Assembly: GCA_900315095.1 (NCBI GenBank)
Contig: OMXS01000011.1
Location: forward strand, 37,314 to 101,313
DNA: 64,000 bases
Direction: 5' to 3'
From: an uncultured Prevotellaceae bacterium
Lineage (GTDB): Bacteria; Bacteroidota; Bacteroidia; Bacteroidales; Bacteroidaceae
How positions within the stretch are numbered: the first letter of the stretch is position 1; each line of letters opens with the position of its first letter. The position numbers were made by a program, and so were the translations under genes. Shown here in pieces: positions 45,701 to 53,582 of this stretch. The notes below the pieces were generated by a model. That model saw only the letters and a list, made by a program, of their open reading frames with translations, was not told where the DNA came from and did not search any database.

Positions 45701-47411
45701 GCGGGTTGTTGCTCTTCACGTTGGCAATGCCGTGACCGTTGGCCACCCTCACCGTCCCGCCCATTCCACTGAGGTCGTAACCGCCGTAGGCGAACTGCTT
45801 GATATCAACATCAGCGTCTATCCTTGTCTTGGGGGAATAGATGTCAGTGCCGTTGCCTTTCAGCTTTACCTTGCCGCTGAAAGTGCCGAGTTCCTGCTTA
45901 GGCAGGAAATGGTCGAGATTGAGGTTGTTGGCTGTGAGGTCGGCGGTGTAGGTCATTGCGCCTGCGGTGTTTATGTCGGCTGTTCCTGCAAGCGTTCCCT
46001 TGCCTTCTGTGGCGCTGAACTTTGCGCGATAGCGGTCGCCGTCGATGCCGAAATTACCCTTGATGCCTATGCCTCGCGGTATGTTCACGTCGTCCATAGT
46101 GCCCTTGGGCAAAGCAGCGGTGATGAAATCGAGGTTGTATGCTGTGGCGTTGGCGTCGAAGTTGGCGCGCAGGTTGTCGAGGTCATCAAGGTTTTCTATC
46201 GTTCCGCGACCATTGACGTGAAACGCCGTCGGGAGATCGGCCACAAGTCCTGTAAGTTCAGCACGCCTCATGTTGCCCGACAAAACGGTGTTTATCTTCA
46301 GCGGCTGGGCAGGCCACTTGGCCTTCATCTCAGCAGGCATGTCCACGAACTGCATCAGGTCTTGCTTGCCCACATAGCCGTCGGCGGTGAGGTGCATCTT
46401 CCCGGGCACCGTCTCGCTGAAGGTGTTCTGGTCCATCACGAAATGCGCCTTCAGTTTCGACTCCGATGTCTCTATGTGGGCATCGGGAAGATAAATCTTC
46501 TTGGCGTCCATAGAGAAGTGGGAGGTGAAATTGCGCACGTCTACCCCACTCTTCTCACGGAACGAGGAGTTCTTTATCGACACGTCTATCTTAGGCATGC
46601 AGAGGTCGAAGGAGTCGGCCTCGAGCGAGACATCGCTGAGCGCTAGATGACTGTAGTCAACGCCACTGGAAGGCGGGTCGTAATTGTAGTCGAGATTGAA
46701 TCCTCCACCCTTCCACTTGAGGTTGCCCACCTTGATATGCGTGCGATAAAAGTCCATGTAATAATTGGTAGCAACAGCATCGTCCATCGCTACCTTGACA
46801 GACATCGTGTCGCCGGGCAGATGGACAGCCACCTTGCTGCGCTCGAACTTCACCTTGTCGGCGTTTATCTTCCAGCGGTTGTCGCTTGCCGTAGTGTCCT
46901 CGGGCACGGTGTCGGCTAGTTCGATGCTTATGTTGCCACCAGCAAGCATCGCACTGTCCACACGTATGGTCTTCTTAGTGAGGTCTATGCCGTGACTCTC
47001 AAGGTTAAGCTGCTCAAAATTGCCGCTGATGCGTGTGGTGTGAATCAGTCCGTCGGTGTTTATCTTAACGTCGCTGAAGCGCAGCGCGTCAATCTCGACC
47101 TGTTTCTTAAACAACGGGAGCAACTTAACATCGACCACAAGTTCGCGGGCGTCGGCTATGGTGTCACGAAGATTGGGGATAGAGTCGTTTGGCTTCTCGA
47201 TGTGAAGTCCCTTAAGACTAAGGTCAAGAGGAAAACTAAGGCCCACATGCTCTATCTTTATGTCCATACCGGTCTGCTCGGAAGCATACTCGGCAACCTT
47301 TCCCGCAGCCCAGTTCTGGAACGGAGGGAAATAGAGAAGACCGACCAGTGCCGCAACCATCAGCACCAGAGCAAGCAACGAAATGCCTAACCACTTGAGG
47401 AACTTCTTCAT
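42741..47411 (-). CDS. tamB: TamB/DUF490 translocation and assembly module protein
   Basis: A very large (1556-residue) AsmA-like bridge protein. An N-terminal membrane anchor (ISLLALVLMVAALVGLLYFP) is followed by long stretches of alternating beta strands forming the hydrophobic groove, and a C-terminal DUF490 domain (about 1200-1500; LRLQYTPADNFKIRGKYTLN, NALSSFIQNEINNIAGNALR, FDNSFDATG). Such proteins span the periplasm and are thought to move phospholipid or help outer-membrane protein assembly. The start is the ATG giving MKKFLKWLGIS; 11 extra upstream residues are dropped. tamL overlaps its end by 17 bases. Confidence 0.92.
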   Translation of the reverse strand: MKKFLKWLGISLLALVLMVAALVGLLYFPPFQNWAAGKVAEYASEQTGMDIKIEHVGLSFPLDLSLKGLHIEKPNDSIPNLRDTIADARELVVDVKLLPLFKKQVEIDALRFSDVKINTDGLIHTTRISGNFEQLNLESHGIDLTKKTIRVDSAMLAGGNISIELADTVPEDTTASDNRWKINADKVKFERSKVAVHLPGDTMSVKVAMDDAVATNYYMDFYRTHIKVGNLKWKGGGFNLDYNYDPPSSGVDYSHLALSDVSLEADSFDLCMPKIDVSIKNSSFREKSGVDVRNFTSHFSMDAKKIYLPDAHIETSESKLKAHFVMDQNTFSETVPGKMHLTADGYVGKQDLMQFVDMPAEMKAKWPAQPLKINTVLSGNMRRAELTGLVADLPTAFHVNGRGTIENLDDLDNLRANFDANATAYNLDFITAALPKGTMDDVNIPRGIGIKGNFGIDGDRYRAKFSATEGKGTLAGTADINTAGAMTYTADLTANNLNLDHFLPKQELGTFSGKVKLKGNGTDIYSPKTRIDADVDIKQFAYGGYDLSGMGGTVRVANGHGIANVKSNNPLIKGNVNLDALLGGKQVKATIGADLTHVDFYKLKLSDTPLSASFCTHLDIATDKNEYYRVVGTVSDLVVQEGETGYFPDDINIDLLTRRDTTHLVASNGDFYIDMDARGGYKVLLKQMDKLVTKTKDDFKVRKIDQMGLRELLPTARIKLNSGSDNFVSRVLQRYGYSFDAARMDLTSSPETGLNGDVEVHRLLADSMQLDTVRLTLFSDDTQLRFNGQVRNNNRNPQYVFNTLFNGYLQETGATLNVRYYDQKDVLGIRLGAVAEMQEHGIKMRLLTDDPIIGYKKFDINKDNYVFLSDDKRVSARLRMRSDDGVDVQVYSDDDNTEALQDLTLSISKLKIEDIVAVIPYMPQMSGTLDGDYHFIQTPENITVGSTMSVKNMTYDGDLMGNLGTEFVYMPKDDGSHYVDAIIYSDDKEVATVVGTYRSEGDGYLDAKLEMDDLPMTVLNGFIPDQVVGFEGVADGNLDIRGQLSKPHVDGALVLDTAYLVSEPYGMRLRLDTTPIQVKGSKVNFKNFNLYSTTDNPLVINGDVDFADLDKINLNIRLAAKNFMLINSKEQRRSEAYGKAYVDIMGFLRGSLDYLRLRGRMDVLGTTDMSYILRDTPLTVDYQMDELVRFTDFTDTTQTVVKRSESMGFDMDMTVNIDRAARIVCYLKPDHSNYVDLMGDGSLRLQYTPADNFKIRGKYTLNNGEMKYSMQVIPLRTFKIQDGSYIEFMGDPMNPRLNITATERVKSSVSTGEQSRSVDFDCGVVITKTLQEMGLQFIISAPTDMTVQNELNTLSEEERAKLAVAMLTTRMYMSGGSNTEMSVNNALSSFIQNEINNIAGNALRTLDFSLGFDNSFDATGAMHTDYSFRFAKRFWNNRLRVVVGGTISTGSNVPNRNQAFFDNVSLEYRLSQTSNKYLKLFYSHDAYDWLEGENSEYGAGFMWKRKVNHFSELFHFKNDDDDVLDISRMRRDTVRHQTDSVTVRENTNNSENEKKQ

Positions 47412-47618
47412 CTCTGTAAGTCGCGCTGCATCATGCTGCCGCAAAACTCACGGCAACCTCAACGCATTAAAACGACTGCAAATTAATAAAAAATAATCGA
47501 GATAAACGAATAAAAACAATAAAAAGTGCCTCAACACACCGCATTTACGGCATTACACGCTTGTTTCTGCCCGTGTGGTTTGCATGCATGCCTTATGTCA
47601 CACATATCAAGTGGCTGA

Positions 47619-47681
47619 ACTATGTTAATAACTTTGTTGAACAAAGTTAATAAGATTGTTCAACAAAGTTATTAACATAGT
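47619..47681. repeat. Perfect 24-bp inverted repeat, dispersed intergenic element
   Basis: Arms 47619-47642 and 47658-47681 (beginning ACTATGTTAATAACTTTG) pair over 24 bp without a mismatch around a 15-base loop. Each arm itself contains the smaller palindrome AACTTTGTTGAACAAAGTT in full or part. The flank 47682-47705 (CTCGCGATTAGGCATCTTT) matches in reverse the element at 10475-10520. It fills the roughly 300-base gap between the tamB start and the rluA-type gene end, and may also act as a terminator. Confidence 0.8.
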
Positions 47682-47707
47682 CTCGCGATTAGGCATCTTT
47701 GAGACTA

Positions 47708-48379
47708 TCAAAGCCCAGCGAAGCTTTGCCAAAGTGGGTCGTTTGGCAGCGGAGCATCGAGCGAAATAAGTTGCTTGGAGACAGGATGCAAAAACTCAAT
47801 GTGGCGCGCTAGAAGCGAGATACTGCCGTCGGGATTGCTGCGGCGGGCGCCATACTTAAGGTCACCCTTTATAGGGCAGCCGATAGCGGACAACTGGCAG
47901 CGTATCTGGTGATGACGGCCTGTGAGAAGGTTCACCTCTACGAGGGTGTAGCGGTCGGACGCTCCGATGACGCGATAGCGTAGGATGGCCTTCTTGGCGG
48001 CATACTCTTCGTGGTCGAGGGCGTAACTCTTGTTCTGCTGCTCGTTGCGGTATATCCAGTGAACAAGTTCTCCCTCGTCCTCCTTCGGGCGGTTCTGCAC
48101 TATCGCCCAGTATGTCTTGTGCACCTCGCCGTTTGCAAACATCTTGTTGAGTCGCGTCAGCGCTTTTGATGTCCGCGCGAAGACAACGAGACCCGAGACA
48201 GGACGGTCGAGACGGTGCGTCACCCCGAGGAACACAGCTCCGGGCTTTGCATACGCCTCCTTGATGTAAGCCTTCACCTTCTCTGAAAGCGGTTGGTCGC
48301 CAGTCTTGTCGGCCTGCACTATCTCTCCGCTCTCCTTGCTCACCACAATCACATGATTGTCCTCATATATTATCTGCAT
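47708..48379 (-). CDS. RluA-family pseudouridine synthase
   Basis: A 223-residue RNA-modifying enzyme. The catalytic motif is GVTHRLDRPVSGLVVFART (Asp in HRLDR); VNLLTGRHHQIRCQLSAIG and GDLKYGARR are the other family blocks. No S4 domain is present, so it belongs to the short RluA/RluC-like single-domain forms; the target base is not predictable. It lies 11 bases after the hydrolase gene at 48391 and is probably on its transcript. Confidence 0.92.
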   Translation of the reverse strand: MQIIYEDNHVIVVSKESGEIVQADKTGDQPLSEKVKAYIKEAYAKPGAVFLGVTHRLDRPVSGLVVFARTSKALTRLNKMFANGEVHKTYWAIVQNRPKEDEGELVHWIYRNEQQNKSYALDHEEYAAKKAILRYRVIGASDRYTLVEVNLLTGRHHQIRCQLSAIGCPIKGDLKYGARRSNPDGSISLLARHIEFLHPVSKQLISLDAPLPNDPLWQSFAGL

Positions 48380-48390
48380 ACGTGTCGCAA

Positions 48391-49653
48391 TTATTTAAGT
48401 CCGTTTATCCATTTCGCCACATCGTCAAGCACCTCAGGCGAGATGGTCTCCTCTATCTGCCCGTACTCTGTGGGAAATCCCGTAGTGCAGTGCTGGAATA
48501 GGTGGTTGAGCCCTGGATACTCCTTCACAAGGTTCTTCTTCGACTTGGGCAGCAGCTGACGGATAGCATTGAGGTTCTGTGAGGCAATAACCTGACAGTC
48601 GCGGTCGCCGTTGAGTGCAAATACAGGGCAGCGTGTGCTTTTTATATCCGCCGCAGGGTCATAATCGACGAACCATTTTAGCCAAGGATTCTCCTTAACT
48701 TCCGGCTGCTGGCGATAATGTTCTACGGTCATATTGGCAGGATCTCCAGAAAGTGACTGGATGCGATTCACCTGAGCCGCGAGCAACGTGTCACCTTTCA
48801 CGCCTGGACCTGCCAGAGAAACAATAAAGTCGGTTCTTTTTCTTGCTCCAAGCAGGAAGGCAATAAGACCTCCCTCGCTATGTCCGAGCAGACCAACCTT
48901 ACTGAATTTCTTCTGTTGGCGCAGGAAATCAAGACCTGCTGAAGCATCACGCATAAAGTCCAATGAAGTGGCATTCTTTAATTCACCACCAACCGACTTC
49001 CCTGTAGCTCGATCGTCGTAACGCAGAGAGGCAATGCCTTGACGAGCCAAATAGTCGGCTATCACGAGGAACGGCTTATGGCTGAACAACTCCTCATTGC
49101 GATTCTGCGGTCCACTGCCCGATACGAGAAGCACCACCACAGGTTTCTTCTTCGACGATTTGTCATAATTCACAGGCCACGTAAGCGTTCCAGCCAATGT
49201 GGCACCGTCTGCCTCGTTGCAGAACGTCACCTCTTCCGTCTCGTAAGGATACGGCTGAGCAGGCATTTGCGGACGTTTCGGTTCTGCGATATCACCTCTC
49301 GTAAGGACAAGCGGGAACGACATTCCGTTTTGTGCGAACGTACCGTCAAGTTTCCCGTCTTTCAACTTTGCGCGGTAAGTCATGCCCAAATACTCCACCT
49401 TTATGGCCAGCGAGTCGTCAGACAGATATTCCTTAAAAGTTCCTATCCCCTTAGCTCCTTGGTCAGGGCTGTCCATCGTCACCAGCACATAACCGTCGGC
49501 TTGGTCGAGATGGAGCACGATAGTCAGATACATCGCGCCAACGTCCAACTTACCCGACCATGAGCCCAACAGGGCTGTGGTCGACTGCACCTTTTGTGCA
49601 AACGTCATCATTGTCATGAATGCCAACAAGGCAATTATTATCGTTTTTTTCAT
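48391..49653 (-). CDS. Secreted alpha/beta hydrolase with N-terminal beta domain
   Basis: A 420-residue exported serine hydrolase. Signal peptide IIIALLAFMTMMTFAQ; residues 25-130 form a beta-rich lipocalin-like or DUF3887-like domain (GSWSGKLDVGAMYLTIVLHL); the hydrolase domain follows with VLLVSGSGPQNRNEEL, nucleophile elbow LLGHSEGGLIAF, Asp in LNGDRDCQV and His in PGLNHLFQH. This two-part layout is common in Bacteroidetes. Substrate unknown; probably an ester or peptide. It has a consensus promoter. Confidence 0.87.
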   Translation of the reverse strand: MKKTIIIALLAFMTMMTFAQKVQSTTALLGSWSGKLDVGAMYLTIVLHLDQADGYVLVTMDSPDQGAKGIGTFKEYLSDDSLAIKVEYLGMTYRAKLKDGKLDGTFAQNGMSFPLVLTRGDIAEPKRPQMPAQPYPYETEEVTFCNEADGATLAGTLTWPVNYDKSSKKKPVVVLLVSGSGPQNRNEELFSHKPFLVIADYLARQGIASLRYDDRATGKSVGGELKNATSLDFMRDASAGLDFLRQQKKFSKVGLLGHSEGGLIAFLLGARKRTDFIVSLAGPGVKGDTLLAAQVNRIQSLSGDPANMTVEHYRQQPEVKENPWLKWFVDYDPAADIKSTRCPVFALNGDRDCQVIASQNLNAIRQLLPKSKKNLVKEYPGLNHLFQHCTTGFPTEYGQIEETISPEVLDDVAKWINGLK

Positions 49654-49675
49654 ACCATTTTTATTTTATCTGCTG

Positions 49676-49706
49676 CAAAGATACGAATAAGTGAGGGAAT
49701 AACAAA
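49676..49706 (-). promoter_or_regulatory. Promoter of the hydrolase-rluA-type pair
   Basis: Minus-strand TTTG (49703-49706), 19-base spacer, TATCTTTG (49676-49683), 22 bases before the start codon. Confidence 0.78.
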
Positions 49707-49731
49707 CAAATCAATATCTAATCTTAAAAGT

Positions 49732-52278
49732 TCAAAGTCTATCCTTCTCATCATTACCCGCACCAGTACCCTTATATTTTGAGCGTGTTGCGTTGAAGTT
49801 ATAACTCAGAGTGACGCCCACACACTGCGTGTAACTATATATGTCCTGTGCCGTTTTGCCAATGGCGTAATAGGTCGTCATGTCGTTGTTCGAAGTGCGG
49901 AAAATGTCGTTGGCAAAGAGCACACAATTCAGTCGCTCGTTCATGAAAGACTTCTGTACCCGAGCGTTAACGGCGAAGCTGCTGCCGCGATACATGAAAG
50001 CCCAGTGATTGCTGCCCGTATAACTTGCATGCACAAGTGCTTTCGTCGTAGGATTAATAATGAACCAGCTCTTCAGGTCAAAACTGAATTCTGGCTTGTT
50101 CAGTTTCTTTGGGGCACCGTATTTCTCTGCATCGAACATCTGCTGATAGTAGTGCAGCGTGGCAGTGGGCTGCCAGAATCCAAACTTCGGAGAGGCTACG
50201 AGGGTGGCATAGGCACGGTCTTGATGGTCGAAGTTGACAGGCTGGAATATTGCTATCTCATTCTCCTCGTCATACACCCTGCCGATATGTGAAATAAGGT
50301 CGTTCTCGCGGGTAAAGCCTGCGGCAAAAGTCATCCACGAATAAGTGAGGTTAAGGTCGACGCTCTGACGCACCGAAGGGCGCAACAGCGGATTACCTCC
50401 CTCATAAAACATACGGCTGTCATAGACTATCATAGAAGTCAACATGTTGTAAGGCGGACGTGTGATGCGCTTGCTGTAACTCAGTTGTGCGCTCCACTTG
50501 CCCTTCTGCCAAGCCACAGACACGTTGGGGAACCAGTCGTTATACGTGCGGCTGGGCTCTGACTGCCATACGCCAAACGAAGAGTAGTCTGTTGACACAT
50601 GCTCATAACGCAAGCCTGCATTAAGGTGCCACGATCCCAGTTGCATATCATACTCGGCGAAGGCGGCAACATTCTTTTCCTTCATCTCATTGTCTGACTC
50701 CGGTATGATGTTCTCCTTGTTGACATTGCGGCCGTGACTATGTGTTGATGTCAGTTCTGAGCCGCCACTCAGCACGCCTTTCCACAGCGGATAGGTAAGC
50801 ACTACTTTTCCAGCCACCATCTTGCGGTCTTCATTGTTCTGCGTCGTGATGATGCGGTCGCCCAACTCCTTACTGAACTCCTGCTGGTTCAAATGGTCCT
50901 CTGACTCGCGTCGTAACATAGTGGCGTTAAGGTCGATGCCCAACTTTCCCGCCTTTCCCACATAATACATGTTCAGTTCCCACACAGGCTTATCGCGCTC
51001 TTTGATGTCCGTCTTCAGAAAAACGTCACCATAGAATGCGCCGTTCTTATTATACGTCTGCTTCATATCTGTGTTGTAACTGTTATGAAGTATATTCTGC
51101 GACGAGAAACTTAGTCCCACTGAATGGTCGGTATTAATGTCATAACTCAGTCCTGCCTGATATTTTAGCTGCGTCCAGCCGCTCCTGACAGGAATAAAAG
51201 CTTTGGCAACAAACTGGTCTTTCTTGATATGCAACTCCTGCTCTAAGTCCTGGTCGTTGCTGTAGTGCCCGTTGTCAAGCCCTATGTTTGCAAACAACTC
51301 CAGGCCGCCTGTACGATACTTCAAGGTCAGGTCGTCATAGTTATTCCATTTGTTGTTCCTCCACGTCTGACTGGTGGCCATAAGACTGAATCCTTCACCT
51401 TGAGTCTTCAGCGTCTTGATGCGTATGACGGCATTCACCTCGGCGTTATACTTGGCACCAGGTGCTGTGATTATCTCTACATTCTTGATGTCTGTAGATT
51501 TCAGTTGTTTCAGTTCGCCAGCATCGCGCACTTTCTTATTGTTAATATAAATTTCTGGCTCTCCCTTTGCCAACACGCTGAATTTCCCATCACTACCCTG
51601 CTGCACCATTGGCATCATCGACAACAGATCGCTGGCGGTGCCGATATCGTGCAGGATGGAGTGCTCGACATCCACCGTCATACCGCCCTGTGCCATCTTG
51701 TATTGCGGTATCTCGCCCTTCACTACCACACCGCTAACGGTGTAGGTCTCGGGCATGAGAGTAATGGTGCCTATGTTCCCAACATGAACCTCACGGGAAA
51801 CGGTCTTATAACCAACATACGATACTTGCGCAACAACATTCTTCAGGCTACATGGTATCACGAAGTCACCGTTCTCATTGCTCACACCACCGTTGATGAA
51901 AGTTCCGTTACTGAGTAACGATATATTAGCAAACTCCACGGGATTTCCGCCCTCGTCGACAACACGTCCTATCACCTTAGCGTCTGCTTTCTGGATGCAC
52001 TCCACGAAGATACGGTCTTTGTCGCTAGTCACCTTTATAGGATAGAAACCGATGACCTCCTTGATGGCATCTTCCAGCGTGAGGTGGTCGAAATGGCTGG
52101 TCACAGTGAAATCTTCCAGCTCGTCATAAATAAAATATATGGTCTTCTCACCTGCGACTTTATTCAAGTCTTCAAGCACTTTCGACAAGGACTCATTCTG
52201 ATAGTGGCGGGTGATCTTTTGTGCCAGAACAGACATAGTGCAGGCGCATAGTAATATTATGTATATAATCCTTTTCAT
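49732..52278 (-). CDS. TonB-dependent outer-membrane receptor with N-terminal STN domain
   Basis: An 848-residue outer-membrane protein. Signal peptide YIILLCACTMSVLAQ; an STN/secretin-TonB short domain (about 20-80; ESLSKVLEDLNKVAGEKTI), the part that signals to anti-sigma factors; a carboxypeptidase-regulatory-like domain (about 85-165; VIGRVVDEGGNPVEFANISL); a plug (about 175-280); and a C-terminal barrel of the outer membrane beta-barrel family. The substrate is unknown and no SusD partner follows. The ATG giving MKRIIYIILL lies 13 bases after the anti-sigma stop. Third gene of the cassette. Confidence 0.9.
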   Translation of the reverse strand: MKRIIYIILLCACTMSVLAQKITRHYQNESLSKVLEDLNKVAGEKTIYFIYDELEDFTVTSHFDHLTLEDAIKEVIGFYPIKVTSDKDRIFVECIQKADAKVIGRVVDEGGNPVEFANISLLSNGTFINGGVSNENGDFVIPCSLKNVVAQVSYVGYKTVSREVHVGNIGTITLMPETYTVSGVVVKGEIPQYKMAQGGMTVDVEHSILHDIGTASDLLSMMPMVQQGSDGKFSVLAKGEPEIYINNKKVRDAGELKQLKSTDIKNVEIITAPGAKYNAEVNAVIRIKTLKTQGEGFSLMATSQTWRNNKWNNYDDLTLKYRTGGLELFANIGLDNGHYSNDQDLEQELHIKKDQFVAKAFIPVRSGWTQLKYQAGLSYDINTDHSVGLSFSSQNILHNSYNTDMKQTYNKNGAFYGDVFLKTDIKERDKPVWELNMYYVGKAGKLGIDLNATMLRRESEDHLNQQEFSKELGDRIITTQNNEDRKMVAGKVVLTYPLWKGVLSGGSELTSTHSHGRNVNKENIIPESDNEMKEKNVAAFAEYDMQLGSWHLNAGLRYEHVSTDYSSFGVWQSEPSRTYNDWFPNVSVAWQKGKWSAQLSYSKRITRPPYNMLTSMIVYDSRMFYEGGNPLLRPSVRQSVDLNLTYSWMTFAAGFTRENDLISHIGRVYDEENEIAIFQPVNFDHQDRAYATLVASPKFGFWQPTATLHYYQQMFDAEKYGAPKKLNKPEFSFDLKSWFIINPTTKALVHASYTGSNHWAFMYRGSSFAVNARVQKSFMNERLNCVLFANDIFRTSNNDMTTYYAIGKTAQDIYSYTQCVGVTLSYNFNATRSKYKGTGAGNDEKDRL

Positions 52279-52291
52279 TGTTTCCGGCTCT

Positions 52292-52855
52292 TTATTCCAC
52301 AATCAGTTTCCCGTTCTCTTGCTTGATGTTGAAGCGCTCGAACTTATTGAACATCTCTACAACATCATCTAACGACTGCCTCTTGTCCCATGTAAAGAAA
52401 AGACGCGTGTTTCGTGCCTTGAGATTCTTATATACAACATCACACCGATAGTATGCTGCCATTTCACGAAGTATCGTTCCAAGTTCGGCGTTCTCATAAA
52501 CCACGGGCTTCATTTGCGTTGTGTCCTGCACAGCATACGAAGCATCGTCCTGATGCTGACGAGAGTCAGTAATGCTCACTTCTTGGGCCGCAGGACTTGG
52601 GGCTCCGCCTGCATTGCTTCTAACAATACGGATGGCCGCATAGGTGATGCCGGAAAGCACCAGTACACCGATAATCATGGCGGCAATCTTGAGCAACGGG
52701 GACTTTTCTCTTTTCACGTTCCCCCGTTTACTTCCAAAGTGCTCGGCCTCGAACTTCGCCCACTCTTCGTCAATGATTTCGGAGGTGTCTATGTTCTCTT
52801 CCTCGGTAGAGTACATTTGTTTGAGGAGTTGTTCAATATTGTCATTTGATTCCAT
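52292..52855 (-). CDS. Short anti-sigma factor-like protein with DUF4974-type C-terminus
   Basis: A 187-residue membrane protein. Residues 1-54 are cytoplasmic and acidic, a membrane helix lies at about 55-77 (LKIAAMIIGVLVLSGITYAA), and the periplasmic C-terminus (about 118-187; VYENAELGTILREMAAYYRC, LFFTWDKRQSLDDVVEMFN) resembles DUF4974, the end domain of FecR-type anti-sigma factors. The central FecR domain of about 100 residues is absent. It starts inside the sigma gene (14-base overlap), indicating coupled translation, and directly precedes the receptor. Confidence 0.82.
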   Translation of the reverse strand: MESNDNIEQLLKQMYSTEEENIDTSEIIDEEWAKFEAEHFGSKRGNVKREKSPLLKIAAMIIGVLVLSGITYAAIRIVRSNAGGAPSPAAQEVSITDSRQHQDDASYAVQDTTQMKPVVYENAELGTILREMAAYYRCDVVYKNLKARNTRLFFTWDKRQSLDDVVEMFNKFERFNIKQENGKLIVE

Positions 52856-53375
52856 AACCTAATGATTTAAAATGATCCTTTAATAGTTTTAGCGACTGCG
52901 ACAAATGATTATGAACGGTGACTTCGCTTACCTGAAGCACATCGGCTATCTCACGATACTTCAACCCATGCTGATAACGCAGACGGAGAATCTGCTGCGA
53001 GAGTTGTGGCAGACTGTTGTCGATATAGTGATGTATCATCTGCAACTGCTCTTGTTCAGCGGTTTGTTCCGGATTTACCATCTCTACCACCACAGCCTTC
53101 TGTGCTTGCTGTCCACTAAAGTAAAACTCTTCTTTGCGCTGCATTTCCCTCTGCTTGTGCACCAGCAGATTAACACAACGGTTGCGGACACTCGTAAGCA
53201 AGTATGCCTGCAGCGTTTCCGACTTGAGGTCGGCACCGCTACGAAGCAGTTGAGCAAACACCTCACTCACCACATCCTTGCTGTCAGCATCATCGTTCAA
53301 CATCCGTCGTGCCAATCGGAACATCCCGTCATAATGACGTCTGAAGAGTGTTTCGAATTCTCGTTTGTCTATCAT
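52842..53375 (-). CDS. ECF-type RNA polymerase sigma factor
   Basis: A 177-residue sigma-70 factor of the extracytoplasmic function class. Sigma-2 (about 8-75) includes FRLARRMLNDDADSKDVVSEVFA; sigma-4 (about 115-170) includes LPQLSQQILRLRYQHGLKYR and VSEVTVHNHLSQSLKLLK. It should direct transcription of its own cassette once the receptor and anti-sigma pass on a signal. It overlaps the anti-sigma start by 14 bases and has a promoter of the housekeeping type upstream. Confidence 0.93.
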   Translation of the reverse strand: MIDKREFETLFRRHYDGMFRLARRMLNDDADSKDVVSEVFAQLLRSGADLKSETLQAYLLTSVRNRCVNLLVHKQREMQRKEEFYFSGQQAQKAVVVEMVNPEQTAEQEQLQMIHHYIDNSLPQLSQQILRLRYQHGLKYREIADVLQVSEVTVHNHLSQSLKLLKDHFKSLGYGIK

Positions 53376-53427
53376 CTGTCGCTTGTCTTTTTATACTATA
53401 TACAATCAGACACCTCGTTTTCCTAAG

Positions 53428-53460
53428 CAAAAATAAACTTTTTTTACCACATACAACAAA
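53428..53460 (-). promoter_or_regulatory. Promoter of the sigma/anti-sigma/receptor cassette
   Basis: Minus-strand TTTG (53457-53460), 21-base spacer, TATTTTTG (53428-53435), about 50 bases before the sigma gene start. This is the primary-sigma type, so basal expression need not depend on the ECF factor. Confidence 0.65.
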
Positions 53461-53523
53461 AAAAGCTGGAAATCCTCGTCGTAATGAAGAAATCCAGTGT
53501 AAAAAAACGTCCTCCTTACCTAA

Positions 53524-53564
53524 AATAATCCCCGCAACTGCATTAAAGCAGCGCGGGGATTATT
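53524..53564. terminator. Hairpin terminator downstream of fabG
   Basis: A 12-bp perfect stem (53524-53535 with 53553-53564, arm AATAATCCCCGC) with an inner CTGC/GCAG pair. It lies 19 bases beyond the fabG stop on the minus strand and upstream of the sigma gene promoter, insulating the two units. Confidence 0.82.
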
Positions 53565-53582
53565 ATTAATTGTCGATGTGAT

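Noticed and set aside
45423-46646. Plus-strand frame of 407 codons opposite tamB, and a similar 338-codon frame opposite alaS (12734-13750)
   Set aside because: Both are antisense to confidently identified genes and contain no motif.
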